Assembly (NCBI GenBank): GCA_963814985.1 | Contig: CAWFFV010000056.1 | Span: forward strand, 153,233-217,232 | DNA: 64,000 bases | Direction of reading: 5' to 3' | Source of the DNA: CAWFFV01 sp963814985 | GTDB lineage: Bacteria > Chloroflexota > Ktedonobacteria > Ktedonobacterales > Ktedonobacteraceae | Shown: positions 38,846 to 48,566 of the stretch, one piece after another | How the letters are laid out: every line of letters begins with the position of its first letter | Position numbering within the stretch: position 1 is the stretch's first letter | Notes under the pieces: generated by a model | What the model was told of the DNA's origin: nothing | The model's input: only the letters and a program-made list of their open reading frames with translations | Database searches by the model: none | Program-made: the position numbers and the translations under genes

Positions 38846-39744
38846 CTAGTGCGCCATGGGTTGAGAAGTCAGTATCAAGCGTACAGTGGCTTCATCAGGA
38901 GCAACGGCCAGAAGTGAGGTAATCTCATATAATGCATCTACCTGCTTTGTGCGTTCTACTCGCTTTTGCGCTAATTCTTTCAAAGTAGGGAAACGCTTAC
39001 TCACAATATTTACAAGCATTTTTTGTAATGCTAGTATTTCTCCTTCTGTTTCCTTCTCTCTCCCTTCTTCCTTCCTTCTCTCTCCCTTCTTCGTGGCCCA
39101 ATGCTCTCTGCTTCTGGACATACTCATCCTGTTCTAACAGGTGCTCAAATGTATTCAAACGATCCTCCACTTTCTGCTTATCCTGTGGCGTCACCGTCTC
39201 TGCTCGTCGCAGGAAGGTACTGAGCCACGGAGTCGCCGTGCTAACTTCGCTTCGCTATCCTGATAATGCTCAACCAACTCATTATCGCTTGCAGTAGGAC
39301 TTCTGCGTGCGCATTTTTCATTGCTGGCAACAACGTATACATGCTAATGGCATGCTCTTGTACATACTGTCGCGCATCTAATTTCCACAATGCCAATACA
39401 AGAAAATGAAATGTCAGGATTTCTCCATGCTCACCGATCTCCCGTAATGGTAAATCTACCATGCTTGACCGAAAGAGGTAAACAATCATCGAAATTACTG
39501 GTTGCCTGTAGTCTCGCCACAGTCCTGCGTGATAGGCCAGCAAACGGTATGCCATCTCTTCGTCAGAACTGGCTTGAAACTCCAGATGGAAGATATGAGG
39601 TTTCCCCCGGTACTGGATACGATAAACGCGATCTACACGTATGGTTGACCGAAGATCTTCGATATCGAGCACATCGATCAAAGTGGCTCCCGGTAACAGA
39701 CGCGGCAAGATATTAGCTGCATCTTCTTTAAAAATAGCTTTCAT
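38846..39744 (-). CDS. Rpn/PD-(D/E)XK family putative transposase-nuclease (frameshifted)
   Basis: Starts MKAIFKEDAANILPRLLPG at 39744. The nuclease core has DIEDLRSTIRVDRVYRIQY and HIFHLEFQASSDEEMAYRLL, matching the D...ExQ pattern of Rpn/YhgA-like proteins, followed by the usual DYRQPVISMIVYLF. The C-terminal part shifts frame near 39240 and again in a Glu/Arg/Gly tandem repeat (39045-39100), then gives ILALQKMLVNIVSKRFPTL and ends SQPMAH. This family is common in Chloroflexota and cyanobacteria and may promote recombination; a specific role here cannot be read. Confidence 0.75.
39045..39100. repeat. Short tandem repeat in the Rpn-like gene
   Basis: A CCTTCTCTCTCCCTTCTTC unit occurs twice in tandem, with a related partial unit on the left. 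It encodes a Glu/Arg/Lys/Gly-rich stretch and coincides with a frame change, so slippage or misassembly is likely here. Confidence 0.6.
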
Positions 39745-39941
39745 AGAACTATCGTAAGGTTGTTAAATACATTCTTCCCCACTCATCCCTCTCTACATTA
39801 CCTCTCTATATCATACTCTGTCTATTACCTGCATACAAGCGAGACATATCTATATTTGGATGAGCATCATGTCTTTAGTAACATGGTATCCTATGCTAGA
39901 GCTTCCCATTCGTGTATGTAAGAAAGAGAGCAATAAGTAAG

Positions 39942-40894
39942 ATGCAGATCCCTCCGATTACAGATGTTTTACTGGCCCAACGACGCATCCGTCCCTACCT
40001 GACACGTACACCCTTGCACCGCTATCCTGCTATTGATGCATTGATTGGCAGCGAGGTATATATCAAACATGAAAACTATCAGCCAGTGGGAGCGTTTAAG
40101 GTACGCGGGGAAATCAACCTGGTCTCTCAACTTACTCCTGCTGAGTGGGAACGGGGTGTAGTAGCAGCTTCGACGGGCAATCATGGGCAGTCTGTGGCCT
40201 ATGCTGCTCGTTTGTTTGGCATCCAGGCACGGATTGTGGTACCGGAGGGAGCCAATCCTGGGAAGGTTGCTGCTATGCAGGGGATGGGAGCCGAGGTGAT
40301 TTTGCATGGAGCGAACTACGATGAGGCCAAACTGTTTTGTGAGTCTCTGGCACACCAGTATGGTTATCGCTACATTCATTCCGGCGATGAACCTCTACTG
40401 ATCGCTGGTGTCGCCACATACACGCTAGAAATGTTGGAGGATGAGCCAGAGCTAGCTGTGATAATTGTTCCTGTGGGTGGTGGAACAGGTGTAGCAGGCG
40501 CTTGCATTGTTGCAAATGCTGTTAATCCATCCATTCGTGTGATCGGAGTGCAGTCCGAGGCATCGCCAGCCGCCTATGACTCCTGGCAGGAACGGTCTTT
40601 AGTGACTGCGCCCAATCGAACATTTGCCAAGGGTTGGCGACTGGAGTAGCCTTTGAACTTCCGCAAAGCATCATGTGGGAAGGATTACACGATTTTGTAC
40701 TTGTTAGTGAGGAGGATATTATGAGGGCAATGGTCTGGATGATCGAGCGTGCCCATACACTGGCAGAGGCAGCTGGAGCAGCATCACTTGCCGCTGCCTA
40801 TCATTTACGTGACGAACTGGCTAATAAGAAAGTCGGGATTGTTTGTTCTGGAGGCAATACGTCTTTAGAGCATTTGAAGAGAGCACTCATGTAG
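39942..40894 (+). CDS. Threonine ammonia-lyase, PLP-dependent, short form (frameshifted)
   Basis: ATG at 39942 (MQIPPITDVLLAQRRIRPYL). The first 236 residues carry the PLP-lysine motif GAFKVRGEIN, the substrate loop STGNHGQSVAYAARLFG, ARIVVPEGANPGKVAAM and the phosphate loop PVGGGTGVAGA. A one-base shift near 40635 leads on to LATGVAFELPQ, EGAHTLAEAAGAASLAAA-type sequence and CSGGNTSLEHLKRALM. About 317 residues with no ACT domain, so probably not isoleucine-inhibited. It deaminates threonine (or serine) to a 2-oxo acid. It could also be a serine racemase/dehydratase. Confidence 0.88.
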
Positions 40895-40927
40895 GTAGAA
40901 TGAAGCATGTCAAGAAAGGATTCTGCA

Positions 40928-43058
40928 ATGGAGCGCCGGATGCAACCCCAGAAAACCCAAACAGCCGCCATCATCGGAGCACCCCATTTATCTCCTGCTA
41001 CTGCCGAGGCACAGCGGGTTCTCCCACGCCAGTCACCAGCATCATCAATTGGCACCCTGACAGGTACAAGAGGGCCGCGCTTTAACCTGCGTACCGTTGC
41101 CATCTTTCCCTCTGCTGTTCCAGAAGTGGAGCCTACTCGCATAGGATCTGCATGGCCTCTCGTAGTTCAGCGACAGGAAATCTCTCTTTCACGAGATAAG
41201 CTACCGGATAAGGTTGGACAGCAGATCCGACAACGCATTCAAGCAGCTTGTGGCAGGGGGCATCCATTGGAGGAGAATACCCAGCACAAGCTTGAAGGGC
41301 ATCTGCATACCGATCTTTCGAGGGTGCGTGTACATACCGATGCTGAAGCAACAGATCTGGCACATGCAAATTCAGGCACAAGCTTTTACAACAGGAACCG
41401 ATATTTTCTTCCAGAGGGGCCGCTACCAGCCTACCACTTCACAAGGGATACGCCTGCTTGCTCACGAGGCGACGCATGTAGTGCAACAGGCAACAGAGTC
41501 AGTCACAGGGGGCACCAATGCTGGTAGCATCTCCATGAGTGATCCAGATGACCGTTTCGAGCAAGCTGCAAAGGCAAATGCTGCGCGGATTTCAGTCGGA
41601 TCGCCCATCCAGCATAGAGTCGCATTTCAGCCTGCTGGCCATATACCATCCGGCACTAACACTCTGCCCATTCAGAGAATGGAAATTGAACTTCCAACAG
41701 GCGAAGAAATCGAAACAAAAGATTATACAATACAGGAACTCAAGGAGCTGGCCGCAGAATATCCTTCTGTAAAAGCTGAAATTGAGGAGGCGATTTATAA
41801 GGGAGAGTTCGCTAACCATTCCCCCCAATTTGTCACGCCACTATTTCGCGGTGTCCATTATAAAAGTAAGAAAATGCGATCATCTTATAATAAAGAAGCT
41901 GAAGAACCAGGAAGCACACTTTACAGTCCAGCAGCAAATCAGATGATGCACAGAGTATACAAATTGTCCAGGGATGGGACGAACTGAGAGAAATCACAAG
42001 AGATGACCGTCAATTCCCCACGTACGCTCGGAAATACTACCATGAAGGACAAAGTTTGTTTGAAGTGCTTGAGAATTTATATGTGAACGACTATAACGCA
42101 TTTACGTCCATTATGCCCAGGTTGCTGGGAGATTTCCCTTCCATTCAGAAAGACGCCAATCCCTTTCTGTCCATGGCCGAACGAGCGCATATTTCACATG
42201 GATACGCTCAGCATGAAGGCAAAAAGGATAAAACAGCAACGGGCGATCTTGGCGGCATTGTACATGGGTTAGCGGTCCCCATCAGTTATCAGCAAGCACA
42301 CCCTCTATGGACAAACATTCCTTCAGGACATGCAACAGGTAACTTGACAATCAAAGTGCGGCACCTCCCTCAGTCCGAGCACTTAGCAGTTGGCAGCTTA
42401 CCCGGAACATACAACCTCGCCTCCTGGTCTGTTGAAACCGGGGAGAATGAAAAGGAAATGAACAAAAAAGCGGTTGAAGAAGGTGGGGGGATACAAGAAG
42501 AATTAATCAATATGATTGAGGCACAAGGCGATATACCTGCCTGGCTCAGGAAAAGTCCCTATACAGGTGCCTCCCATATTTATTTCAGTCAACCACCTTA
42601 TACAACAGAACTTGATAGGAAAAAGGGGTATCCACTGTATGACAAGGTTTATACAGAAAAAACCAAAATACGAAAAAACAATAAGGGCATATATCCAAAA
42701 GTTAATAGAAGTGGATGATAAATTTCAAAAAGAAAAGCGAGACAAAGTAGCAGAAAAACATTATAACGATGCTCAAGAGATTATCGATCACATCGAAATG
42801 CTCTATCCTGGATATCACGAACTTTGTGTGCAGTTACTGCAATTTGAAGGACAGGAAAAATTTCCACCACGTATCCGCCAACCAAGGCGTGAATCGGCCT
42901 GGGAAGAGTTCCCTTCCCTTTACAGCGAAAAAGAACTTGAAGAGAGAGCAAAGTATCATGACCCAAATGATGAAATGCTATTAAAAGGTCCGATGAGCGA
43001 AATTAGAGGGCTACTACAAACCTATGATAAACTCAAGGCTTATTACAGGCCCACATAA
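40928..43058 (+). CDS. DUF4157 protein with C-terminal toxin-like domain (frameshifted)
   Basis: ATG at 40928 (MERRMQPQKT) with AAAGGA seven bases upstream is preferred over 40907. Residues about 110-200 are DUF4157: HPLEENTQHKLEGHL, VRVHTDAEATDLAHA and, after a shift near 41385, TGTDIFFQRGRY and the zinc-protease-like HEATH (41463-41477). A long C-terminal region follows over shifts near 41975 and 42705: TPLFRGVHYKSK, NPFLSMAERAHISHGYA, and GGGIQEELINMIEA, ending KLKAYYRPT. The spaced Arg, Ser and Glu segments look like an ADP-ribosyltransferase fold, but that is tentative. DUF4157 often sits in front of toxin domains in contractile-injection or polymorphic-toxin cargo. No injection-system genes are in view. 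Confidence 0.75.
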
Positions 43059-43119
43059 GAAAGAGGGGGTTTCACCTCTTTACATCCAATGCTACCCATG
43101 TTATCATTGTTAGCAATAA

Positions 43120-43423
43120 GTCAAAAAAGAGTTATGACGCTTACGCGAGACATGTCCCTACCCGATGGTAAACAGAGAGGAAGCATCAGCGGCTGAAAGT
43201 GCTCCTACCAGTAAGTAGACGATACCCCTCGCCAGTCCTGTACTGAGCCAGTAAAGTACACGCCTTAACCACGTTATCGGTTACAAAAGCGCGTTCTTCT
43301 TGCAGAAGACGACATGTAGTGCGGATGCATGCCTGTGCGGCAAGAGAAGCGGAAGCTGGGTGGAACCACGAAGAGTGTGATGTAATGCCTTTTCGTCCCA
43401 TTGGGGATGAGAGGGCTTTTTTA
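43120..43423 (+). ncRNA. T-box leader of thrS
   Basis: T-box core GGGTGGAACCACG at 43358-43370. Upstream Stem I features: AGAGAGGAAGCATC and GGCTGAAAG, then GAT-ACC-CCTCGCC, where ACC is a threonine codon in the specifier position. The terminator is a 13-bp hairpin (43387-43416, loop ATTG) followed by TTTTTT at 43417-43422. thrS starts at 43494. Uncharged tRNA-Thr should favour the antiterminator. Confidence 0.87.
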
Positions 43424-43493
43424 TTGTCAGGAATCCCTGGTAGACACACGCCAACGCTATAATCCTACAGGCGTGTGAAAGGAGAAATACTCT

Positions 43494-45284
43494 ATGTCAG
43501 TAGAAGTAGAACTACAGGAATCGGTCAACTATACGCCGATTCAGCGCATGCGCCATTCCGCTGCGCACGTTATGGCTGAAGCAGTTCAGGAGATGTTTCC
43601 TGATGCACGCTTTGCAATTGGTCCTGCTATCGAGGACGGTTTTTATTACGATTTTGATCTACCACGCGCCCTTACTCCTGACGATCTCCCCGAAATTGAG
43701 AAGCGTATGGTAGGTATCATTGAGGGAAAATACCCATTTCTGCGTGATCGTTGGCCGCGTGAGAAAGCCCTGGAGTACTTCCGCAATAAAGGGCAGATCT
43801 ATAAGGTCGAGATTATCGAAAATCTCCCCGATGAGGAAGTGGGCATCTATCAACAGAACCAGTTTCTGGACCTGTGCCGTGGACCACATGTGGAGAATAC
43901 AGGCCAGATTGGCACGATCAAACTGATGCGTGTTGCAGGAGCTTACTGGCGTGGTGACGAGCGTCGCCCGATGTTGCAGCGCATCTATGGTACGGCCTGG
44001 TTTACGCAAGAAGAGCTTGATCAGTACCTCTGGCGTCTGGAAGAGGCAATGAAGCGTGATCATCGTAAGCTCGGACGTGAACTCAAGCTCTTTATTATGA
44101 GTGAGGATGTTCCCGCTGGTGTACCGATGTTCCTGCCACGCGGTGAGATGCTACGCCACCAGATGGAGAGCTATGTGCGCGAGACGCAGGAGAAGTACGG
44201 CTACCAGCATGTTTGGACTTCACATCTGGGAAAAGTGCGCCTGTACAAAACGTCGAAGCACTGGTATACGTATCGCGATAACATGTTCCCGATCATGAAG
44301 GGCGAGCAGGAGTTAGCGGAAGATGATGCTTATATACTCAAGCCGATGAACTGTCCTCATCATATCGTGCTCTACAAATCGCAGATGCATAGCTATCGTG
44401 AACTACCAGTACGCTACGCCGAATTTGCTACGCTCTATCGCTACGAAAAGGCTGGTACACTCACGGGCCTGGCTCGTGTACGTAGTGTCACTCAGGATGA
44501 TGCTCACGTTTTCATGCGTCCCGACCAGATACAGGAAGAGTTTAATAATGCTGTCAATCTGACGTTGGAGGTCTTTGAGACGTATGGCCTGACGGACTAC
44601 TGGATTCGCCTGTCGCTACGTGATCCACAGAAAAAGGAAGAGTACATCGGTAGTGATGAGGTATGGGATACGGCAGAGGCAGCGCTCCGAGGGGCCGTTG
44701 AAGGCAAGAATATCACATATGAAGAAGGTATTGGTGAAGCAGCCTTCTATGGCCCAAAGGTGGATTTTATGGTTCGCGACGCCCTCCATCGTGAGTGGCA
44801 ATGCTCAACGATCCAGCTTGACTTCAATCAGCCAGAGAACTTTGAACTTGAATATATTGGTGAAGATGGGCAAGCACATCGTCCGGTCATGATTTACCGT
44901 GCAGTTACGGGCTCAACGGAACGATTTATGGCAATGTTGATTGAACATTTTGCCGGAGCTTTCCCGGTCTGGCTCTCACCCGTACAGGCGATGATTATTC
45001 CTATTGCTGACCGCCATCAGGAATATGCTCACAAGGTACTGGAAACACTCAAGGTTGCGGGTATTCGTGCGGAAGTTGACATCCGTGGTGAGCGGATGAA
45101 TGCTAAGATTTGCGATGCGCAATTGCAAAAAATTCCGTATATGCTCGTCGTTGGTGATAAAGAGGCGGCGGCTGATGCTGCCTCCGTTCGCCTGCGTACG
45201 AACGTTGATCTTAAGTCAATGCCTCTGACGCAAGTCATCGAGCGCATTGGCGGGATTATTCAGGCGAAGAGTCAGGAGTTGTAA
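43494..45284 (+). CDS. thrS: Threonyl-tRNA synthetase without TGS domain
   Basis: 596 residues, intact. It begins directly near the editing domain (MRHSAAHVMAEAVQEMFP), so the usual N-terminal TGS domain of about 60 residues is absent. Editing-domain motifs: HSAAHVMAEAV, IGPAIEDGFYYDFD, DLCRGPHVENTGQIG. The catalytic class II core has MFLPRGEMLRHQMESYVR, YILKPMNCPHHIVLYKS and RYEKAGTLTGLARVR. The anticodon-binding domain ends IGGIIQAKSQEL. The ATG has GAAAGGAG upstream. It is controlled by the T-box in front of it. A perfect palindrome starts at its stop codon. Confidence 0.95.
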   Translation: MSVEVELQESVNYTPIQRMRHSAAHVMAEAVQEMFPDARFAIGPAIEDGFYYDFDLPRALTPDDLPEIEKRMVGIIEGKYPFLRDRWPREKALEYFRNKGQIYKVEIIENLPDEEVGIYQQNQFLDLCRGPHVENTGQIGTIKLMRVAGAYWRGDERRPMLQRIYGTAWFTQEELDQYLWRLEEAMKRDHRKLGRELKLFIMSEDVPAGVPMFLPRGEMLRHQMESYVRETQEKYGYQHVWTSHLGKVRLYKTSKHWYTYRDNMFPIMKGEQELAEDDAYILKPMNCPHHIVLYKSQMHSYRELPVRYAEFATLYRYEKAGTLTGLARVRSVTQDDAHVFMRPDQIQEEFNNAVNLTLEVFETYGLTDYWIRLSLRDPQKKEEYIGSDEVWDTAEAALRGAVEGKNITYEEGIGEAAFYGPKVDFMVRDALHREWQCSTIQLDFNQPENFELEYIGEDGQAHRPVMIYRAVTGSTERFMAMLIEHFAGAFPVWLSPVQAMIIPIADRHQEYAHKVLETLKVAGIRAEVDIRGERMNAKICDAQLQKIPYMLVVGDKEAAADAASVRLRTNVDLKSMPLTQVIERIGGIIQAKSQEL

Positions 45285-45354
45285 TATTATGTTTTGTTGC
45301 TGATAGTGCGATTTGCGACGCAAATCGCACTATCAGCAACAAAACATAATATTA
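45282..45354. repeat. Perfect 73-base palindrome between thrS and aceB stops
   Basis: 36-bp arms exactly complementary around a central A at 45318, apex TTTGCG-A-CGCAAA. The outermost bases are the stop codons: TAA of thrS (45282-45284) on one strand and TAA of aceB on the other (45352-45354). It must act as a two-way hairpin in both mRNAs, and is probably the shared terminator of these convergent genes. Confidence 0.95.
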
Positions 45355-46960
45355 ACTCAAGTACTGGTAGGCTGGCAGGGTCAGAAACTCCACGAACTGA
45401 TTACTGGTGATAATCTTATCGAGAATCTCTGCGGCTATCTGGAATTTACGCGTAGCAAACTGCTCTTCACCGATGCTAGTTTTGATCTTCTCTAACTCCT
45501 CTGCCATCAACTGGTGGAACAGTTCAACAGTCACTTTTCGTCCATCATCGAGAATGCCCCTGGGATGGTGAATCCACTGCCAGATTTGCGCCCTGGAAAT
45601 CTCAACTGTGGCAGCATCTTCCATCAAGTTATTGATCGGAACACAACCTGAGCCACGCAACCACGAATCCAGGTATTGCAGACTGACACTGATGTTGTTG
45701 CGTAACCCTGCCTCAGTAATCGTCCCATCTGGCACTCTCAACAAGTCTGCGGCCGTTACATTGACATCTTCACGTTTGCGGTCAATCTGGTTGGGACCTT
45801 TCATGACAGCATCGAATTCTTCCATGGCGATTGGTACCAGTCCCGGATGAGCTACCCATGTTCCATCATGACCATCGGTGGCCTCACGCCTCTTATCAGC
45901 ACGCACGCGAGCAAGTGCCTCTTCGTTGGCAACAGGATCGCTCTTGATAGGAATTTGTGCGGCCATCCCACCCATGGCAGGAGCATTACGATGATGGCAA
46001 GTCTTGATGGTGAGCAGAGAATATGAGCGCATAAAGTGTGTTGTCATAGTGACCTGTGCGCGATCAGGCAACACAAAATCGGGAATGTCGCGGAACTTCT
46101 TGATGGCGCTGAAAATGTAGTCCCACCGCCCACAGTTTAAGCCAGCAGAGTGTTCACGCAACTCATAGAGGATCTCATCCATCTCAAAGGTTGCCAGAAT
46201 GGTCTCAATGAGCACAGTGGCTTTGATGGTGCCCTGGGGAATGCCCAGTTCTTGCTGTGCTTTGACAAAAATATCATTCCAGAGACGAGCTTCCAGGTGG
46301 CTCTCTAACTTTGGCAAATAGAAGTAGGGACCGGTTCCTCTGGCAAGAAGCGTTCTGACATTGTGGAAGAAGTACAGGCCAAAATCAAAGATACCGCCAG
46401 AGATTGGCTTACCATCAATCAAGACATGTTTTTCATTCAGGTGCCAGCCGCGAGGACGAGCCAGTAACACTGCCGTCTTTTCGTTCAGTCGATACTCTTT
46501 GCCTTCTGGACTGTTGTAGGTGATAGTTCCCTTGATCGCATCGCGTACATTGATCTGGCCCTGAATAGTGGCTTCCCAGGTGGGAGAATGCGAATCTTCA
46601 AAGTCAGCCATGAAGACTTTGGCCCCAGAATTGAGTGCATTAATGACCATCTTGCGGTCTACCGGGCCTGTGATCTCAACGCGACGATCCTGGAGGTCTG
46701 CTGGAAGTGGAGCGATTTTCCACGAACCTGTACGAATATGTACGGTTTCAGGGAGGAAATCGGGAAGTTTGCCAGCATCGATTTCGGTCTGGCGCTGTTC
46801 TCGTCATTTGTAGCAGTTGTACACGTCGTGCCTCAAATGTACGGGCAAGCGTGGCAACAAAGCTCATGGCTTCTGGTGTCAATATCTCAGCGAACTCAGG
46901 TGTAATAGGGGCTTTGATCTCAATTCCTTCGGTATAGTGAGTGATAGCTTGTTGTGTCAT
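45352..46960 (-). CDS. aceB: Malate synthase A (frameshifted near N-terminus)
   Basis: ATG 46960 (MTQQAITHYTEGIEI) with AAAGGA upstream. After a shift near 46800 the main frame (46650 to 45352) carries the catalytic set: KVFMADFEDSHSPTWE, LARPRGWHL, TVLIETILATFEMDEILYEL, GLNCGRWDYIFSAIKK, SPLLTIKTCHHR-type sequence (LLTIKTCHHRNAPAMGGM), and the C-terminal SGCVPINNLMEDAATVEISR with the catalytic Asp. About 535 residues, the normal length of the AceB isoform. Condenses glyoxylate and acetyl-CoA to malate. aceA lies upstream on the same strand, giving a glyoxylate-shunt pair. Confidence 0.93.
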
Positions 46961-47103
46961 GGGGTACGTTCCTTTCGATATAACGAGAAACACAATGCCC
47001 ATTTCTTTCATTATCGCATATAGTCAGGATATATGTATGGACAAGAGAGGGCAACCTGTATGGCTGCCCTGACGCTACTAAATAGTTGGCGGGTCTCCTG
47101 ATC

Positions 47104-48408
47104 TTACAGGCCCTTTGCGATCAATGGAACTGTTCTGCTTCCGTAGAGCTTGGAGAGGGCTGTTGTTGAAGATGTTCCACTAGAGATAACCTGGGCAACC
47201 TCGTCAAAGTAGCCAGTACCAACCTCGCGTTGATGCCGGGTTGCGCTGTAGCCATATGGCTCCATGGCAAACTCTTGCTGTTGCAGGCGGGAATACGCTG
47301 TCATACCATGCTCTTTATAATCTGCTGCCAGCGAGAACATACTATAGTTGAGTGCATGGAAGCCAGCCAGTGTGATGAACTGGAATTTATAGCCCATCTT
47401 CCCCAGGCTCTTTTGGAAGACCGCAATGGTATCCTCATCGAGTTTTTTCCGCCAGTTGAAGGAGGGTGAACAGTTATAGGCCAGCATCTTGCCTGGGAAT
47501 TGTTCGTGGATAGCTTCGGCGAAGCGTTGTGCCTCCTGTAAGTTTGGCTCAGATGTCTCACACCAGATGAGATCACTATAAGGAGCATAGGAAAGTCCCC
47601 GGCTAATCGCTGATTTGATACCAGAGTGAATTCTGAAGAAACCTTCGGGGGTTCGTTCGCCTGTGAGGAAAGGCTGATCTACAGGGTCAATATCGGAGGT
47701 AATGAGTTGTGCGGCGTTGGCATCAGTTCGGGCGACCACAAGTGTTGGGACACCCAGAACGTCAGCCGCCAGGCGTGCAGAGACCAGATTCTTGACGGCT
47801 GTCTGTGTGGGAATCAGGACTTTCCCGCCCATATGTCCGCACTTCTTCTCGGAAGCTAGCTGATCTTCGAAGTGAACGCCTGCGGCACCTGCTGCAATCA
47901 TCGCCTTCATGAGTTCGAAGACGTTCAGAGGACCACCAAAACCTGCCTCGGCATCAGCTACAATGGGAGCAAACCATTGGATATCGTCATGGCCTTCGGC
48001 ATGGTGAATCTGGTCGGCACGTTGCAAAGCCTGGTTAATTCTGCGCACAACTTCTGGTACACTGTTGGCCGGGTAAAGACTCTGATCGGGGTACATCTGT
48101 CCTGCCAGATTAGCATCAGCCGCAACCTGCCAACCACTGAGATAGATAGCCTTCAGGCCTGCTTTGACTTGCTGGACAGCCTGATTTCCGGTCAACGCAC
48201 CCAGGGCAGCAATATATGGTTCACTGTGTAGCAAATCCCACAAACGCTCAGCGCCAAGCCGTGCCAATGTATATTCAATCTGGACAGATCCACACAATCG
48301 AAGTACATCTTCTGCTTTATATGGTCGTTTGATTCCTGCCCAGCGAGGATCATTTTCCCAGCTTGCAGCGAGTTCGGCAACATGTTGACTGCTCATCATT
48401 GTCTGCAT
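47104..48408 (-). CDS. aceA: Isocitrate lyase
   Basis: 434 residues, intact. The start is either ATG 48408 or, better placed behind AGGGAG, ATG 48399 (MMSSQHVAELAASW). Signature sequences: ADAEAGFGGPLNVFELMKAMI, the catalytic Cys loop KKCGHMGGKVLIP, VARTDANAA, WCETSEPNLQEA and NCSPSFNWRKKL. Splits isocitrate to succinate and glyoxylate, the first step of the glyoxylate shunt. The gene is followed by aceB in the same direction, 143 bases away. Together they allow growth on acetate or fatty acids. Confidence 0.96.
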   Translation of the reverse strand: MQTMMSSQHVAELAASWENDPRWAGIKRPYKAEDVLRLCGSVQIEYTLARLGAERLWDLLHSEPYIAALGALTGNQAVQQVKAGLKAIYLSGWQVAADANLAGQMYPDQSLYPANSVPEVVRRINQALQRADQIHHAEGHDDIQWFAPIVADAEAGFGGPLNVFELMKAMIAAGAAGVHFEDQLASEKKCGHMGGKVLIPTQTAVKNLVSARLAADVLGVPTLVVARTDANAAQLITSDIDPVDQPFLTGERTPEGFFRIHSGIKSAISRGLSYAPYSDLIWCETSEPNLQEAQRFAEAIHEQFPGKMLAYNCSPSFNWRKKLDEDTIAVFQKSLGKMGYKFQFITLAGFHALNYSMFSLAADYKEHGMTAYSRLQQQEFAMEPYGYSATRHQREVGTGYFDEVAQVISSGTSSTTALSKLYGSRTVPLIAKGL

Positions 48409-48424
48409 CTCCCTTTCAAGACTA

Positions 48425-48481
48425 CCCCATGGGGTTTAACGTGCTCTAAACATTAACGTCTACACTCTTTGTTTAAAGAGT
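48425..48481. promoter_or_regulatory. Dyads upstream of aceA
   Basis: ACCCCATGGGGT is a perfect 12-base palindrome at 48425-48436, and CTCTTTGTTTAAAGAG is another at 48464-48479. They lie in the short region upstream of aceA where a repressor of the glyoxylate genes could bind. Which protein binds is unknown. Confidence 0.4.
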
Positions 48482-48566
48482 AGCACGTTTACACCTCAAA
48501 GGTCTACGATTTGGCTTTGCAGATTGTGAGGGATTACATAAGCAAACGATTATGTTTCCGTGGCAT

